Origin: Branchiostoma floridae
Lineage: Eukaryota > Chordata > Leptocardii > Amphioxiformes > Branchiostomatidae
Assembly: GCF_000003815.2 (NCBI RefSeq)
Contig: NC_049985.1
Coordinates: 9,710,543 to 9,774,542 of the forward strand
Direction of reading: 5' to 3'
Length of the DNA stretch: 64,000 bases
This document shows, in pieces, positions 21,532 to 36,500 of the stretch (position 1 is the stretch's first letter; the number at the start of each line of letters is the position of its first letter). A model generated the notes under the pieces. It was not told where the DNA came from, ran no database searches, and was given only the letters and a program-made list of their open reading frames with translations. The position numbers were made by a program, and so were the translations under genes.

Positions 21532-24500
21532 CTGGAAACAGAAATGTTCGGCTTCATTAGTGAAACGTTAAAAAATACACCTGTACTGAAAAGTCTAAGC
21601 TCAAAGCAGATGTGCAGCTTCTGCTGCTTTCTCTCAGTACAGTAAGTATGAGTGGTGAAAATGTAAACAAACTTGGAGGTAGTGCAGAAGGTTGTCTTTC
21701 ACAGCCAAAGCTGCATCAGGGTCTACTTGCCATTGCTCAGTTAAGACTAATAGGCAAATAAATGGTCTCGTTCTCCTAATACCCGTCTAGCAATACTTAG
21801 GAAAATCTATCAGCCGATGAGTCAGCGAGCTTGAATGACTTATCCAGTAATACGCCTGGTGTTCTCTCAATCATTGTGCCATTTCTGGGGATATGCAGGT
21901 CACTGAGCAGCATTAAATATGATTGATAGTGTAGATCTTAAGATAAACAAGTGCTTTTAAAAAAGCTGGCATTTTGCCAAGGTTTGCGTGTGTGAATGTT
22001 TTTTTTTCTAGTTATTAGAATGTCATATAAATAGAACAGAATAAAAAACCTGATATGGGCGCATGGAGAGATTCACAAATATGCAAATGAGTTATGTCCT
22101 GGAATATGAAAATGAATATGTTTCCTGAAACTTTTTGTTATCCAGTATGCAGTTATTTTCAAGAAAATCAGTTTGTTCTTGTGTAATTCTGTGATATAGA
22201 TGTTGTATGGGCATTTTATGGAAAGTTAGAAAGAAACATATACGCAGAGTATCGCACGTCTCACGGTTCGTTCATTCAAACATCCCAACTGCGGAAAAAT
22301 GCAGTAGAAGAGGTGCAAAGGTGAGTTTTAATGTTCTGTACAAAAGTATTGTTCATTAGTATAATAAGGCCATACCAATTTAATTTGTTGGTTCTCGGAT
22401 TTTTTCAGAAAAAAGTTGAAGCGACAGGGCGAAAAAAAAAAACTTGCAACAACTCTGGGTTCAGTCAGGTCCAAAGTTTCAGGTTCGTAATTCCAGACTT
22501 GAACCAATGGTATATAATGATAATAATAGTAATCTGGTGTATACATGTATGTGTGGTAGATCCAGTTACACTTACATGCAAAATTTGCATTTTGTCATAC
22601 ACTTTACGTGGAATTTTAGCAATACAAATGGAAAATTATGTGCAATCAGTATTGCTTAAGTATTCACAGTAACATTGCTGTAATAATGCTTAGTAATAAA
22701 GACAAAAACATAGAGTATTTCAACACACACAACTTTTAAAAACCTTTAAGAAGGTTGAAAAACTTTTTCAGCATAGTATAATGTCTAATGTAGCAACAAG
22801 AACAATAAATTGACTTAATTTCACCCCAAAGAATAGATAGTGCCTGAAACATCATTGTATTCTCTTTGTGAAAGCTGCAGTTTGAATAAAAATCGCTTGA
22901 GGGCGTTAGTGTACTCATTCCATATTAATGAAGCCATTTCCAAATATGGCAGCATTGGCCAAGCCATTTCCAAATATGGCAGCATTGGCCAAGCCATTTC
23001 CAAATATGGCAGCTGCCATTTTGTTTGTCCCACTGCAACATTTTCGTCTTTTTCAAGCACAAATTTAACGATCTATGGGTGGTTTTCGATGATTTACAAC
23101 ATAAAGGAGAACATAAGCAGGTGATAGTTATTTTGCAAGCCCAGTACTAGTTTCAGAAGTTCTTTTATTTTCAACTGAACCAAAGTTTGTTTCAAGTCCA
23201 GCAACTTGCGTTAACGTTACCGTAACGTTACAGGGATTTTTTTTGGATTTTTTTTTTTTTTTTTGAAATTGGGAAAAATAGAAGCGGCGATTCCGAGAAC
23301 CAACAAATTAAATTGGTATGGCCTAATGGATGTAAAAATTAGTAATGTAAAAAAGAAAAAAAAAGTTGAAAAAAATACCTCCCCGGATTCGAACCGGGTG
23401 CATTAGCTTGGAATGCGTAAATTTTACCACTGCGCCAATGCGACCATGTTGCAGAAATGCCAGTTTTAGAAGGTATACAAATGTTTGGGATGAATTGAAC
23501 AGGTCCGTTCATCTCAACATCACAACGGCGACTACTCTGGCCTCAGAGCATTTTGCCGCTAAGGCGGCAAAATGCAAAAATATGCATGACCCTCTGTCTA
23601 GCTCAAAATTGGGTCAGCTTGCAGTGAGCAACAATTTTTACCAAGGAGGTTGTACTTTTAGCCCTAAACATAGCAAATTGCCATTTCCCTTTCATCTACC
23701 AATACAAACAAACATGTATAAATAAATGAGTTTTTATGTTAATCATGAGAACATATCCTGTTGGTAACCTACCTGAAGGAAGCCTTCTCAGGCTGGTCCT
23801 TGCTGCTCTGCTTGCGGAGGCGTGCCATCTCCTTATTGGCTCGTTTTAAGAATTCCTGTCTCTTCCTCTCCTCCTCTGCACACTCCCCCATTCTCCTGGC
23901 CAGCTGGAAAAACAGGTACATGGATCAGTAAACATACCTCCCTCATTCATCAGCTTTTCACACCTAGTAGACCCGTCTCTTCGTCCTCGGTGGGGACCGA
24001 AAATTTCACCCCATCTGTCCAAGAAACTTCAAGACACGGAACTGTTGAAAATGCACTTAAGTAAGCTAAAAAAATCGCAGACTTAACAACGAAAATTAAG
24101 AAAATGGGCTCCAAAACAATGAGTGGGATGGAAAAAAATCTACAGCTGGAGACAGTCCTGTAATGTACACCGGTGCAATAGCTGAGTGGGTAGAGCGTTT
24201 GCCTTGCATTCTGTAGGTTGTGAGTTCGATTCCTGGCCGAGTCATTCCAAAGATTTAAAAAATGGTAAATTGTCTGCTTAGTACTCAGCACTAATGAGGA
24301 AGGGTATGGGAGTTAGACGCACATTCCTAGCAGTTGACTAGCCCCTGCTGTAGTGGCTTGCACAAATGTGAGGCCCAAGGGCTACAGAACTGGAGATGGG
24401 CACCACCCTAAGCATCTGTTACAGATGCATGGGTAATTAAAACTTTAACAGCCCTGCCACATATAGCTGAATAAGTACCTGTTTCTCAGCGTCCACCAGA

Positions 24501-27500
24501 AGTCTCTGCATCAGCTCGTTCTCGCTGACCCAGTTGGGCAGCCGGCCGTCCCCGCGGGTCTGGTGCTCCTCCAGACGCTGTTTGATCTCCTTCAGACGCA
24601 CAATCTCCTCCTCGATCTGAGCCTGCCAACAAACAAACAAACAACATATTAGAGGACAAACAAATAAATACATCTGAACACTGGTTCACCTTAACACGTA
24701 GGGTAACCTATATCCATTGTTTATAAAACATGGTAATTAGAGATATCAAGTAGACGTATGGTGGTTTCAACCAGCAATACGTCTTACTACTGTGGTGGTT
24801 TTATTCTAAGAAAAAGGGCTTGTCATTGTGTTTAGAACTTGCCCAAGAGGCTGACTGGCTGACCCTCTCTGGTAATGTCTCCAAATGTCTCTTAAAACTC
24901 AACCAAAGATGATGATGTCTGACCTGCTTGGTGCGGAAGGCCTGCAGGTCCAGCTCCAGGTCCAAGGATGTCCTCTTGCTGTTCTTATCTTTCTGGGCCT
25001 TTGATGCAGCTTGTTGCTACAGGAAGATGTAACATGTTTGTCAACTCAAGAAATCTAATCAACTGAAGCAAAATACTTCTAAATGCTGGTCTGAGATGAT
25101 TGAAGATACCAGACTGTGCAACAAAGATCATTTCTTTTAAGGCTTACCATGTTCTTCTTCCACCTCATGCTTCTTCTCTCCATGGAGTTGCGGATAAACG
25201 GCCCCTTCTTGTACTGCGGCATGGAGCTGTCACTGTCGCTACGGTTCAACTGTGCACAAAAACACAAGCACGAAAGTTAAGCTGTGTCGGCAAAACTATC
25301 ACAAAAAAACATATATACAGTAGAAGTCAGTTAATTGCACAACGGATAACCGCTCACTTCTGTTAATTGTACAGCATCACCAAATCCTGTGATGGTGCGG
25401 TCCAGCTGGATAACTTTGCTTTGTTGCACCATCCGGATAAATGCACAAAATATGCTGGCAAATGGGGTGTGCAATCAAATGGCTTCTACTGTATAATCAA
25501 CTAGATGATGAACTTGGGAAGAGACTGTTCTGATAGGTAGTTGCTCAAGAAGCAATGTCATTGGATAAAACTTTACAGATGACTAACATGTTCTGATATC
25601 AAACTTTTTATTGGTAGGTAGTTGCTTGGGAAGTGATGTCATTGGATACAAATTTTGCAGATGACTAACATGTTCTGATCTAAACCTTTTTAAACTGGTA
25701 GTTGCTTGGGAAGTAATGTCATTAGCTACTGACCTTGCAGACATACTGCCCTGACTGTTTGTTGACGCGGTTGCCAGGCGAGAACGTTTTGGAGCGGACG
25801 ATGGTGCTGTTCCTCAACGGGTCGGCACGCTTGGCTCTGCCCTTGTGGACAGCATCGTCTGGGGACAGCAGCTGTTCTGTGTTGGTCTCCTACAAAAGTG
25901 GGAAGAAATCAGTGTTATTTCATCTTTTTTACAAGACATACATGAACAGTAAAGGCCAGCCAAAAGCTACAAATTGCTTTCTTACATGTGTAAAAAAAAT
26001 GCATGTGTATGTATCTGAAACGATGCCAAACATCTAAAACTACACCTATTTACTATATAATTCAGCTAACAGCTGAAGTCTATCAATAATTGGTTATTCA
26101 TGCCATCCTTCTTTCATTCAGTTACTTTACATCTACGGTACCTCTTGCGAGAGCAGTAAAGTAAAGAAGCCCCAACTCACCTTATCACACATGACAGTGA
26201 GTGAGACAATATCGTCAAACGTGGGCTGGGTCCCCATCTGTGCCTGGCTGCCCGGCGTTGGCGTGTCCGTTTCCCGCGATGGGGCGCTCTCCTCCTGAAT
26301 GAACTTCTTACAGTCCTGCGGCGTCGGCGTGTCGCTGCCTCCCCTGGGGGTGAGTGTGTCGTCCAACCCAGCCTGCAGCACTTCCTCAATGATCTGCAAG
26401 GGGGAGCTTCTGTGCAGGGAGTTGTTCTGTTCCTGCATGGCTGGCAAAGCGTCCTCCTCTGAGATGGTGGGGTGAGGCCTGCTCACTTCACTACTGACAG
26501 AGTCACACTGCTCAGCTGGCTCCTCCAGAATCTGGAGAAAAAGGAAAACAAAACATTTGGGTCAAAGGAGATTGCAATTTCCTTTCCACTGTTTTCATCC
26601 ACTTTAAATGTCTGGTGGAATCAGGACAAAGACTGTACTGTTCATAACAACTAGAAACTAAAAATGAGACTTTATTTGCATGCTGCAAAGTCTTCAGGCA
26701 ATTAAATAAGGACTTTATTTTTATGAATGCAGGAGTGAGAAAGAAGACACTAAACTTTTTCATGATTGCAGGAGACACCAAACATTTTCATGAATGCAGG
26801 AGTGAGAAAGAAGACAACAAACATTCCATCCTGTCTCCATGTACTTACCACAGGGGTGGAGGTTTGCGGACAGTCGGACAGGGAGCCCCCGCTGCACTTG
26901 CGGCTCTCGCACTGAAGAAACTTGAAATTCAGGAGGTTGTACCACCGCACCGTGCCCGCCGGTCCGCACGTGGCATCGAAGTCTGCCAGGCTGATCTGGG
27001 CACAGCCCTGCAGCAACACAAGTTTGTTTGAGTGATTTTCATTCATGAAAATTCAGATTTGCCTCCTGGCTGCTTTACACTGAGGTCATTTATTTATCAA
27101 TCTTTCAGGGTAGTCCCTAAAGTTTTGATAAAACTGATTTCCAAGGGAGCCCAATGAGAGAAGAGGTGAGGATCCAAAAAAACATGATCCAGTATAGAAC
27201 TCAATATGATGCAAATATCGTGTACAATTTTACATTTTATTCAAATGTTGACATTTTCATGTTTATCACACTTTTGTTTGCCACAATCAACAGAATAGTC
27301 TTTTCCTGTCCAATGCAGCAAAATTCCATAAAATGACAGGTACTAGCTAGAGTAACAATCAGCTCCTGTATACATCAACAAAAGCAGGAAGAGTTTCTCA
27401 CCAGACAGTCCTCTTCCTGCTCGCTGCCGAGCGCCCAGATGTGCATCTGCAGCGTCTTGGTGTAGAGCGTGTTCTCCATCACGGGCAGCGCGAACAGCTC

Positions 27501-30500
27501 GTTAAATACCGGGTTGGCAAGGTCACAGGTCGGCTTGGTGGCAAAGGTGAAGTTGGCGTTGGGCGGGCAGGGCAGCAGGGCCGCACGGACACAGCTGTGG
27601 ACAGGACAGGACGACGGTCAGTCAAAACTGTACTAGTAAACTCCTCTGCTTGAGGACCACCTGGTCATTCTGGCCACTTTTCGGTAATCCTTTAGATCAT
27701 TTTAGCCACTGACCCACGTACACATTTATAATAATCACACATTTTTATCTTCAACTGACAACATTCAAATACAATTCAATCTCTGTAACTGGATAAAAAA
27801 CAGATTTACTTCCGGACGTCCGGATTTACTTCTTCAAATGATAACATACATACCATTTTATCTTTAGCTATAAATTGTTCTCAAGTGAAGAATATGGAAT
27901 GCAGTACTCACATCTGGTTGCCCTGCTCCACGTTTAATGCTGAGAGGTTTCTTATTTGTTCCACCCTGATGCTTAACTGGCCTTCTGTGAAGTTGTACTT
28001 GAGTCCTACTTGTACTTGTGCTGATTCTAGGTTAATCTCATTATCACAGAACACCTCGTCCATCTCTCCTGGCCTGAAACACAAACGTCACAACATAGGA
28101 CCAATGTTCATCTGTATTAGCATGATAATGATACTGAATTGTGTTGGTTTTTACGTTTAAGTCTCTAAGGTCCAGTTTACACAGGGCAAAAAAATGACTT
28201 GTCCTGAAAATGTCCTACGACGTTCGATGCGTGGCGCGTGTCCTAGGACACACTTTTTGCCTGTGTAAAAACAAAAGTGCCGCAGTGTGGCACCTCCGGA
28301 GGTGCCGGTAATACATACATAGTAACCAAAGCAAGGTTATCAGAAATGTCAGTCTTCACTCCTCAGGCAATAAGCGCCCTCTGGCAGAACGTACAAGAAC
28401 TGCACTGCAGAAGCAGATAGACTGCCTCGGGGTAAAGCTCACCTTTTTGTGGAAGCCTCGAAGACACCGCTGTCGCCAGCGACAGACTCGTCTGAAATGG
28501 CAGCGGAGACGCTGCGAGGGTTTCCTGCGGCCAGGTGGGAAGATTCCTCGGACTCCGGGAAGTCCACACCTGGGGATGGAGTGAAGGAATGAGCATTCAG
28601 AAAGATGAACAACATGGAGCTATACAACAACACTCCACTGAGTGAGGATAATATACATTTAGTTTTATTATTAGACACCGTTGCTAGAATACAGTGTTTC
28701 AAAATTTAGGACTACTGTTGAGCTGAATCACATGTAGGGTAATTCCCACTTAACAGTTTAGACAATGTCAGAGGTTATGTTGTAATGAGATATGACAGAT
28801 TGTATGATGTATAAGGAAGCAGATGTGTCACATTGAAGGACCCTTATACTGCTTCAACAATACAGATAGCCATTTTTACACAATTGAGTTGTACAGTTAC
28901 TGACCTGCTATACCCTCACTAATAGGACTCAAGGGACTGTTGATAATGTTGTTAATGTCCATGGGTCGCGAGAAGTCCAGTTCCATGTCTGTGCTGCACC
29001 CGACAGTTCTGGAGGAGTCTGTGTTCGTGTTCGGGCAATTGTTCCCGTTTGACGCGTTTTCCAAGTTTGCCTGTGACTCCATCAGTCTGAGTTCTGCGAG
29101 CTTAGCTTCCACCTGTGATTGGTCGAACTCCCCGCCAACCGCGGGAAACAAGTCTGTCGCGCCGTTGTCCGCTCCGGAGGGAGACCCGGGCGGGGAGAGG
29201 GAAGATAACGAGGAACGCGGTGATAACGAGGTCAACGACTTGGGAGTGTCGTTTGGTTTGCTATTAATTTGAAGAGTTGGTCCCTGGGAAATGGGCGTGT
29301 CTGTGGAGGAGGCTCCTGACACCTGGTTCTCGTGGATGGGGGAAATCGAAGTTCGGAATCTCTCGATAAATCCTCCTTGTAACAGACCCTCCACCTGCCA
29401 GATGGAAGATAAGTATGTAATTAAACGGGTATATGGAATAGGTTACATCCCTGGGCTTAAAATATTGTTTCCATAGCAAACTGGAAAAACTGAGAAAAAT
29501 TCAGACTTCCAAGTGGTAACTGTATCTGTGTTTCCCACTTATAGTCTTCGAACTTATTGAAATGGCATACTTTCAGCTGTAACACAATGTCCTATTACAT
29601 CATGGTTGTTTATACATCATGTTGCAATATGTACTAGACAAAGTTGAATGCACTAGACAATAGTAGAACCCATAGGATGGATTGAAAAAATGCTGAAAAA
29701 TACTGTTGAGATCCTAATTACAGTCTGAAATTTGGTATACACAGGTTACTTCAAAGTGTTGCAACCCAAAGAGATGGGAAATCGTTGCTATAAAAACTGC
29801 ATTTACAAAACCGGTTTTGCCTGAGGGTTAACAATCACACTGAAACTTTAGATGCAAACACTGCCGTACCTTTTGGTTGAGGTCTCTAAAGCTGATATCG
29901 TTCTGCGGAGCTCCGTAGATGTCAGTGAAGCTGAGGGAGCTCAGCGAGCCTTTACTGGACGCGGCGGACAGGGAACCCCGACTGGACGCGTTACTTAACG
30001 ACCCTCGAGACGACCCCGAGGAAATGGACAGCGTGCTTGTTGAAATGCTGAGGATGTAGACAAGACTTCTTTAAACAATATCCATTTTCACTTGCTGATA
30101 GGGAATTTAAATTTAAATTCAATCAATCAAATTTAATTCTAACTAAATCTAAATTTTTGTAAATGCAGGTATGCCAAAAAGCAGTTATACAAGCAACTGG
30201 ATATCATTTTGGTTGAGTTGCAGTTGCTTGAGTAACTGCTTTTTGGCGTATCTTATTACCTGGATGTCTAACCTTCATCGACGTAATGTAAATGAAGGTT
30301 TGGCATCCATGTAAATCATATCTTTAAGAATTTTTCCTCCAACACAAAATAAAACACTGCAGAAATAAACCAATCTCCAGTATCTCTCCAGCCCTACCTC
30401 TTGATCTGTGTTTCCAGGTATGTGAGCAGCCGGGTGGCTTCCTGCAGCTGCTGCAGTAGAGTGTTCCTCTTCTCTTGTAACTTTAACCTGCAGGAAAAAA

Positions 30501-33500
30501 TGTTGTATTTAGAACATGTCTATAGTCTATCTATTTCTGTTTTACCAGGATGGCTCTCTTTCTAGGCAGGACATGGTAACATATGACACAACACATCGAA
30601 AAGAAGCATATTTACAGGATAGAAACATCTTCCAAAAGCATGTTTGTATTGAGAGTTTTATAGAAATAATAAAGACAAGATCTGGTCTGCATTAGTCAAA
30701 TAATCTAGGACACTTCTCTTACCTATCAGATATGACCCTGTTTGACATCTCCTTTGCATTGTTCAATTCCTCCTCTAGGTGGCGTTTCTTATCCGCCAGT
30801 TTTTCCCGGTCCTCCTCGGTCCTTTTCCGAGGGTTGACACTCTTCAGCTCCTTGAGGAGCTTCTCCTTCTCGGAGATAAGGAGCAGGCGGTCCTTGTCGC
30901 AGTCGGCGACGCCCGGCAACACCTGGTCGTCGATCTCAGCGAGGTCCGTTTGTAATCTGGCCACTCTGGGGAAGGGAAAGTTCAGGTACAGGAAATGAAT
31001 TTTTGGAGGACATAAGAAGGAGAAATCATGACTGCCTTCTAGAGAATTTGTTTTAGAAAAATACATTTACAGCCTTGACTTCTATTTGTGCTTATTTGTA
31101 AAACTTGTAGGCAGTTCCGGATATAATTTATACCATTCAGAAGAAAGTCTTCTTCGTTACACAACATTCTTTGATTCTTCAGTAAATGTTTCAACGACCA
31201 TCTGTCACCTTCATCATTACAATCGCATACTATCATCATTTTTGTACTGACGAAGGCGACAGATGGTCTTCAGAGTGTTTACTGAAGAATCAAAGAAGGT
31301 TGTGTAACGAAGAAGACTTTGTTCAATTGATCTAACAATCTGATGAATCTATTTATGGACAATTCAGAACAGTTTACTCTTACAACAGCCTGTATTGCCT
31401 ATACTGCAAATCAGGACTTGGACACTAGGAGGCTCTCATGACATGGCCAATACATGGTTGTTAAATGTGCGATACGTACCTTCTCTTGGCCTCATCGTAC
31501 TGTAGTCTGAGCCGTGCTCTCTCTGCTAGCTTGGCACCTAGCGACTGGAATGACTGAAACGTAAGAGAAAAATAAGTTTGACACACCAACCTTAATAGGT
31601 GCCAACAATTTGCACTTCATTTACCTTTCCATTCATAATATGGTTTCATAACTACCAGTGACACTCACTCACTTCCTGCCACTCTTCTGACAGTATATTA
31701 CAGTAGCTACAGACGCATATAAAAATCAGCCATCAAAAACAAAGCTTCCATACTACTAGGGCTGTCTCCATTTTTAAGTTTTTTTCCATCCCACTCATTG
31801 TTTGAAGCAGATGTTGTTAATTTTCATTGTTAAACATAACAATTTAAGCTTCTGAAAATACATTTACATCAATCTCATGGCAAAAAATTCAGATTTTTCC
31901 CCCGATATTTTGGACAGGAATTTTTAACCAACCCAACAAGCAAACTTTTGTCCCGGGACAGAGGAATGGCCCTGGAGACAGCCCTCCTCCACAAACAGAG
32001 TGAAACACAGGTGAACTGACCTCTCCTGTGACGTCTGTCTGCGACGCTGTGTTGGACCTGGCAGCCAGCGAGCTGCTGCTGTCGTACAGGTTGAGGGAAC
32101 AGCTGCTGGCCTGCAGGTTCTCGGCGCTGCCCCGGAACAGCTCCTTGAGCCGTGCCAGGGACTGCATCAGGTCCGCCTTCTCCTTCTCACGCAGCGTCAG
32201 GTTCTTCTGGATCGCTCGCAGCTCCTCCATGATCGCCTGCGCCTCGTCCCGCTGGTAGTTACCGTGTCCATTCACCATCTTGGTTTCAACTCTGCAGGGA
32301 ACAAAACAACAATGGAGGCTATTTAGATAGTCCTATAAGTCCTTCCCAAACTGTCCCCATTTATAAGACTGCTGGCATATTGACTGTTACCATGTCATTG
32401 TGCATTCACCATCTCTGGAGAGATAAGGTGGAGAAGAAAATGTACTTCCACTTGTTCAGCTTACAGCTTATAGAAAGCTAGTCATCTTCTAATCATGATA
32501 TTAACAGTCTACATTTACAGGTTTGATGTAAAATTAGTCAAACAAGACACATTTGTGCGATACGATTATAAATGATTGTAACTTGTGTGATATGATGGTA
32601 AGCCTTTAAAATGTTAGTCTAATTGCCTTACCATGTTAAATTTTTAATGTATGTGCATATGTTTTTAATGCCTAAGTACGCAATTCAGCGCCTTAGGGCA
32701 CTGCGATGTATTTAGAGGTTGTTGAAACAGCAATCAATAAACAACTCTATAAAACAGGAAAATTCAACAATGGGCCAAGACTTTAATGCCCTATCCTTCC
32801 ACAATTTCCTACAGCCAGGTGAGAGACAACAGCTGGATTTTGCCCTGTCAACCTTCTGGTCCAAGCAAAGGACCTCAACCATTACACCACAATATTGCAA
32901 TTGTTCCAAAAATGAACCAATTTCTTCCTGATTTTGTGAAGGATATGTCAGGGCATAATCTGATTTCTTGTTCATGTCATGTCAAAGAAATTCCCAGACA
33001 GAGAATATTGCAGACCTAGCTGTCAACTAGCAGAAGGCTTGGCTCAAGAATATGCACCAATCACTCAAGCTGTGGTGCCAAAGAATGTCTTTAAGTTTGT
33101 GGCCCCGTCATCATGATGCAAGAACAGATCGCACTGACCTGGGAACCTAACATACCAGTGCATCAAGCACTAACACCTATACATATGGAGTCAAAACTTG
33201 TGAAGCAAAAGTAGTCTATCATGTAAGATTCATTGAGATTTCCTAACACAACCAATGGTCAACGACACTGCGTGGTTTATACCATGGAAATAAGCAAAGA
33301 CACAAATGTCAAGTTACAGAATGTCACTCACGCTTGAAGTGTGTCCACCCCCTTCTGTTTGTAGTACAGCTCCGACCGCATCTGGTCAACCTCTCGCTTG
33401 AGTCTCCCAACCTGTCGATCGAGAAATCAATTGATCAAAAGAAATTCAATTTGTGAGGTATCACAAAATAGCTAAAACCACCACCAAACTACTGAATTGC

Positions 33501-36500
33501 AATGTGTGAGAGGCTTAAATGCTGATGCCAGGTATGTCCTCTACTGGGCGCTGTGAGACCTTGGGCACACATGTGCCATTGTTGATAACTTGTGCCAAAT
33601 CTGACCTAATCAACATTTTTTTCCCTCAGAATTCTGACACCCATTCCCAGTCCGCATAGAGGGTAGTTAGTCGGACCTAAACACTGTGACATACTAATTT
33701 ACAGAGAGTGGGCGCCATCTGAGCCGCCTTCGAAAAAAACGTGAGGTTACTTCTGGCCACTTCACGTTCTAATTACACAGAAAGTTGTCCTGTCACAGCT
33801 GGTATATTTACTTGTCTAGAATGTTTTACTTCTGTCACTCATTCTCAGTGCAGGGGCCGACAAGTATGGAATATACACCCAAAAACCCTTCTTGAAAGGT
33901 CCGTTTTGCTCCAATAATATAAAAGTATCCTTCATCTGTAAAGTAAAGTTTTCGGCAGTTCTGGTCCCCACCCTAAGTTAGAAATGTGGTAGTCAATGTT
34001 TGTATTGTGCTCAAGGTCGTACAGGGGTCACTTCCATGGGAGGTCATACAAAGTTCAGGAAGAATAAACCAGTTATTCAGCCTGTTTCTAAACACCCCAA
34101 TCTTTCCTCTACCTCTCATGGTGATGCAATAGCAGACGATTGCTTACTTCTGATGGACCAAAGGCTGGATCAATTCATTCACTTGGTTCTCTGACACTCA
34201 AACAACAGGAAAGGGGCAAAACAGAAAAAGAGAGCTAAGAGCAAAACTTTGATTATACAAAATATATACTCATTTCCTTAAATAGTGTACATAAATGCAA
34301 AATTTGGTTGTTTTCAAGTTAATCTTCCAGTTACTCTTCAAATTTGTATCATTATTCTTTTTAGACAGAGAAGCAGCAAATTTGTTTGGTTTGGTTTGGT
34401 TCAAAAGTAAAACAATGAGTTTTTGTCTACAGTACATTGACTATACAGTGAAACTTGCCTTAGGGGTCACCTGAGTATAGGGGCCACCTGGCCATTGCGG
34501 TCACTTTTTGCCGGTCCCTTGGATTTTTCCCATTGACCTAAGCATTAAGAAATAGTCTATAGCGGTCACCTGTCGAATGCGGTCGCGGCCAGCCGATTTT
34601 CAGTCCGGCCGCTATGCCAACACTGCCGATAGCGGTCACCGGCGCGACTGGCCGGCCGCGTTACGCCGCGCTAAACCCACGCGGGGTTCACTTTTTTTTC
34701 AATTTCTGCACTACATCAGCAAAATGTAGGCTCAAATTGAACGATTTACGAAGAAAACATTGAATAAAGAAACATTTTACAAAATTATGTGATTTTATGC
34801 GAAGTTTTTCCACCAACGTGTTGTTGACGTTTTTCTCGTCTCAGACTCTTTGCACTCTACCCTTCTCTACATCGTCATTTCTGTGCAGACTGAAAGAATA
34901 TATGGACAGATTTTACAAGTAGACCGTCCGTTCATGTATCTGATGTTATAGGCTCTTGAAATCCATGTACGCTGGTCTAATTTTCGTATTCCGCGGGCCA
35001 AAAATATCGGAATTGTATTTGCGTAAATTTTCCAAGATGGCGCCGCCTCAGAAGATAAACAAGGTCAATAGGGGTCAGTGGGCGACTCCATTTTTGCCAA
35101 GGTAAAATGTGGCAACAAGAATTCTGATTTATAGCACAAAATACGGTGATTATGGTATAAAAACGATAAGAATCAATTAAATCAACGTTATTTATGTAAG
35201 AACTAGACGAAGTTGGATTTTTGTCAAAGAAATAAACCTACGTAGAGACAGTTTTATTTCGACGTGACCACCTTGGCATAATGGCGCATGCAGACAAGTC
35301 AAGCCGAGCCTTCCTGAACAAGTGAAAGTTTTTGTGGCGTTTTGATGTTTAGAAATGATTATGAACTTGTGATCAGCAGTGATTGAACGTCTAATTTTTG
35401 CCGGCAACTATCGGAATTTACACGATTTGTCTATTCGATTGGCAAAGTTGCCGGAGACTCGCGCTGTGACCCAAGCTATCCAGAAAGTCAGATCGAGGAA
35501 CAAAGGAAAATGGCGGCGCTGACTTCGCGTTCAGACAATTCTAACTGTATAAAAGACAAGAGAACCAAGCAAATGTCTGTCAGTTTTGACTCAGAAATAC
35601 GATGTCAAAGGCTTCGACTCCCGAGGGACACGCATTGACGTTGGTCATTCGGCGTTCCGAGAACGGCAAGTCCCCCCGTCAACTAGCGGCTGATTTCGGA
35701 GCAGGTGTCGGTCGGACTCAGATTAGTGTTAATGTCTAATAATAGTAAACTGTCTTCTCTGTTAATAGCTAATGACATTTTGACTATACAGAAATAAGGG
35801 AGCAGTAGTAGTAATACAAATCTATTTGATTAAACTGTTTGTTTTAAACTCATATTTTAATAGTTTAAATGTATAACCTTAATAATATGTCAATAAATAC
35901 TCAGTATCTCAGTGGAAGCTGAATGCCTTGTCACTTATTGCTTGTGGTGAAATGTACCTTTTTGGCTATACTGCCTATAGGGGCCACCTGCCCATAGGGG
36001 CCAAATTTGGTCAGTCCCTTGAGTGACCCCTATAGACAGGTTTCACTGTAATAGGTCCATAGAGGAAGCATATACTGGCATGTTTGACAACCAGCCATGT
36101 TTACTGAAGCACATAAGTTTTGACCTTGGTATTGTATTGGACACATCCCAACACACCACCTGCAGTTGTAATGAACTTTTGAAGAAGTATGCATCTTTGG
36201 TTCTTTCAATGCCGGTAAAAGTACACAGTCATTATTGCTGAAAGGGACAGCTGTGTTCGTAGGCGGAGCCTGGACAATTGTATAAAACTTGTACTGCTGT
36301 TTGATTGGAAAGTAACTTTGAACTTAGGGGCCAAAAGTTTGGTCTTTTGACAATCCCAGTAAGCAAGGGAAAACAAGTCATCCTGTCTAATGGAGGAGAA
36401 GCATGGTGCTTTTTAAAGTGTAACTCCCTTTGCTACCCACTCACATTTCTTGTCAAGCACACTGGGTCCCTAATACTCTTTTTGATATGTGTGTTGGGTT

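Noticed and set aside
22931-23012. CRISPR-like repeat array
   Set aside because: Direct tandem units without spacers in a eukaryotic intron.
23376-23444. Functional tRNA-Leu gene
   Set aside because: The acceptor stem does not pair and position 33 is C, so it was called a pseudogene.
28897-29412. Independent single-exon gene of 165 codons on the - strand
   Set aside because: It is WWC exon l reading into its intron; phase joins it to neighbours.
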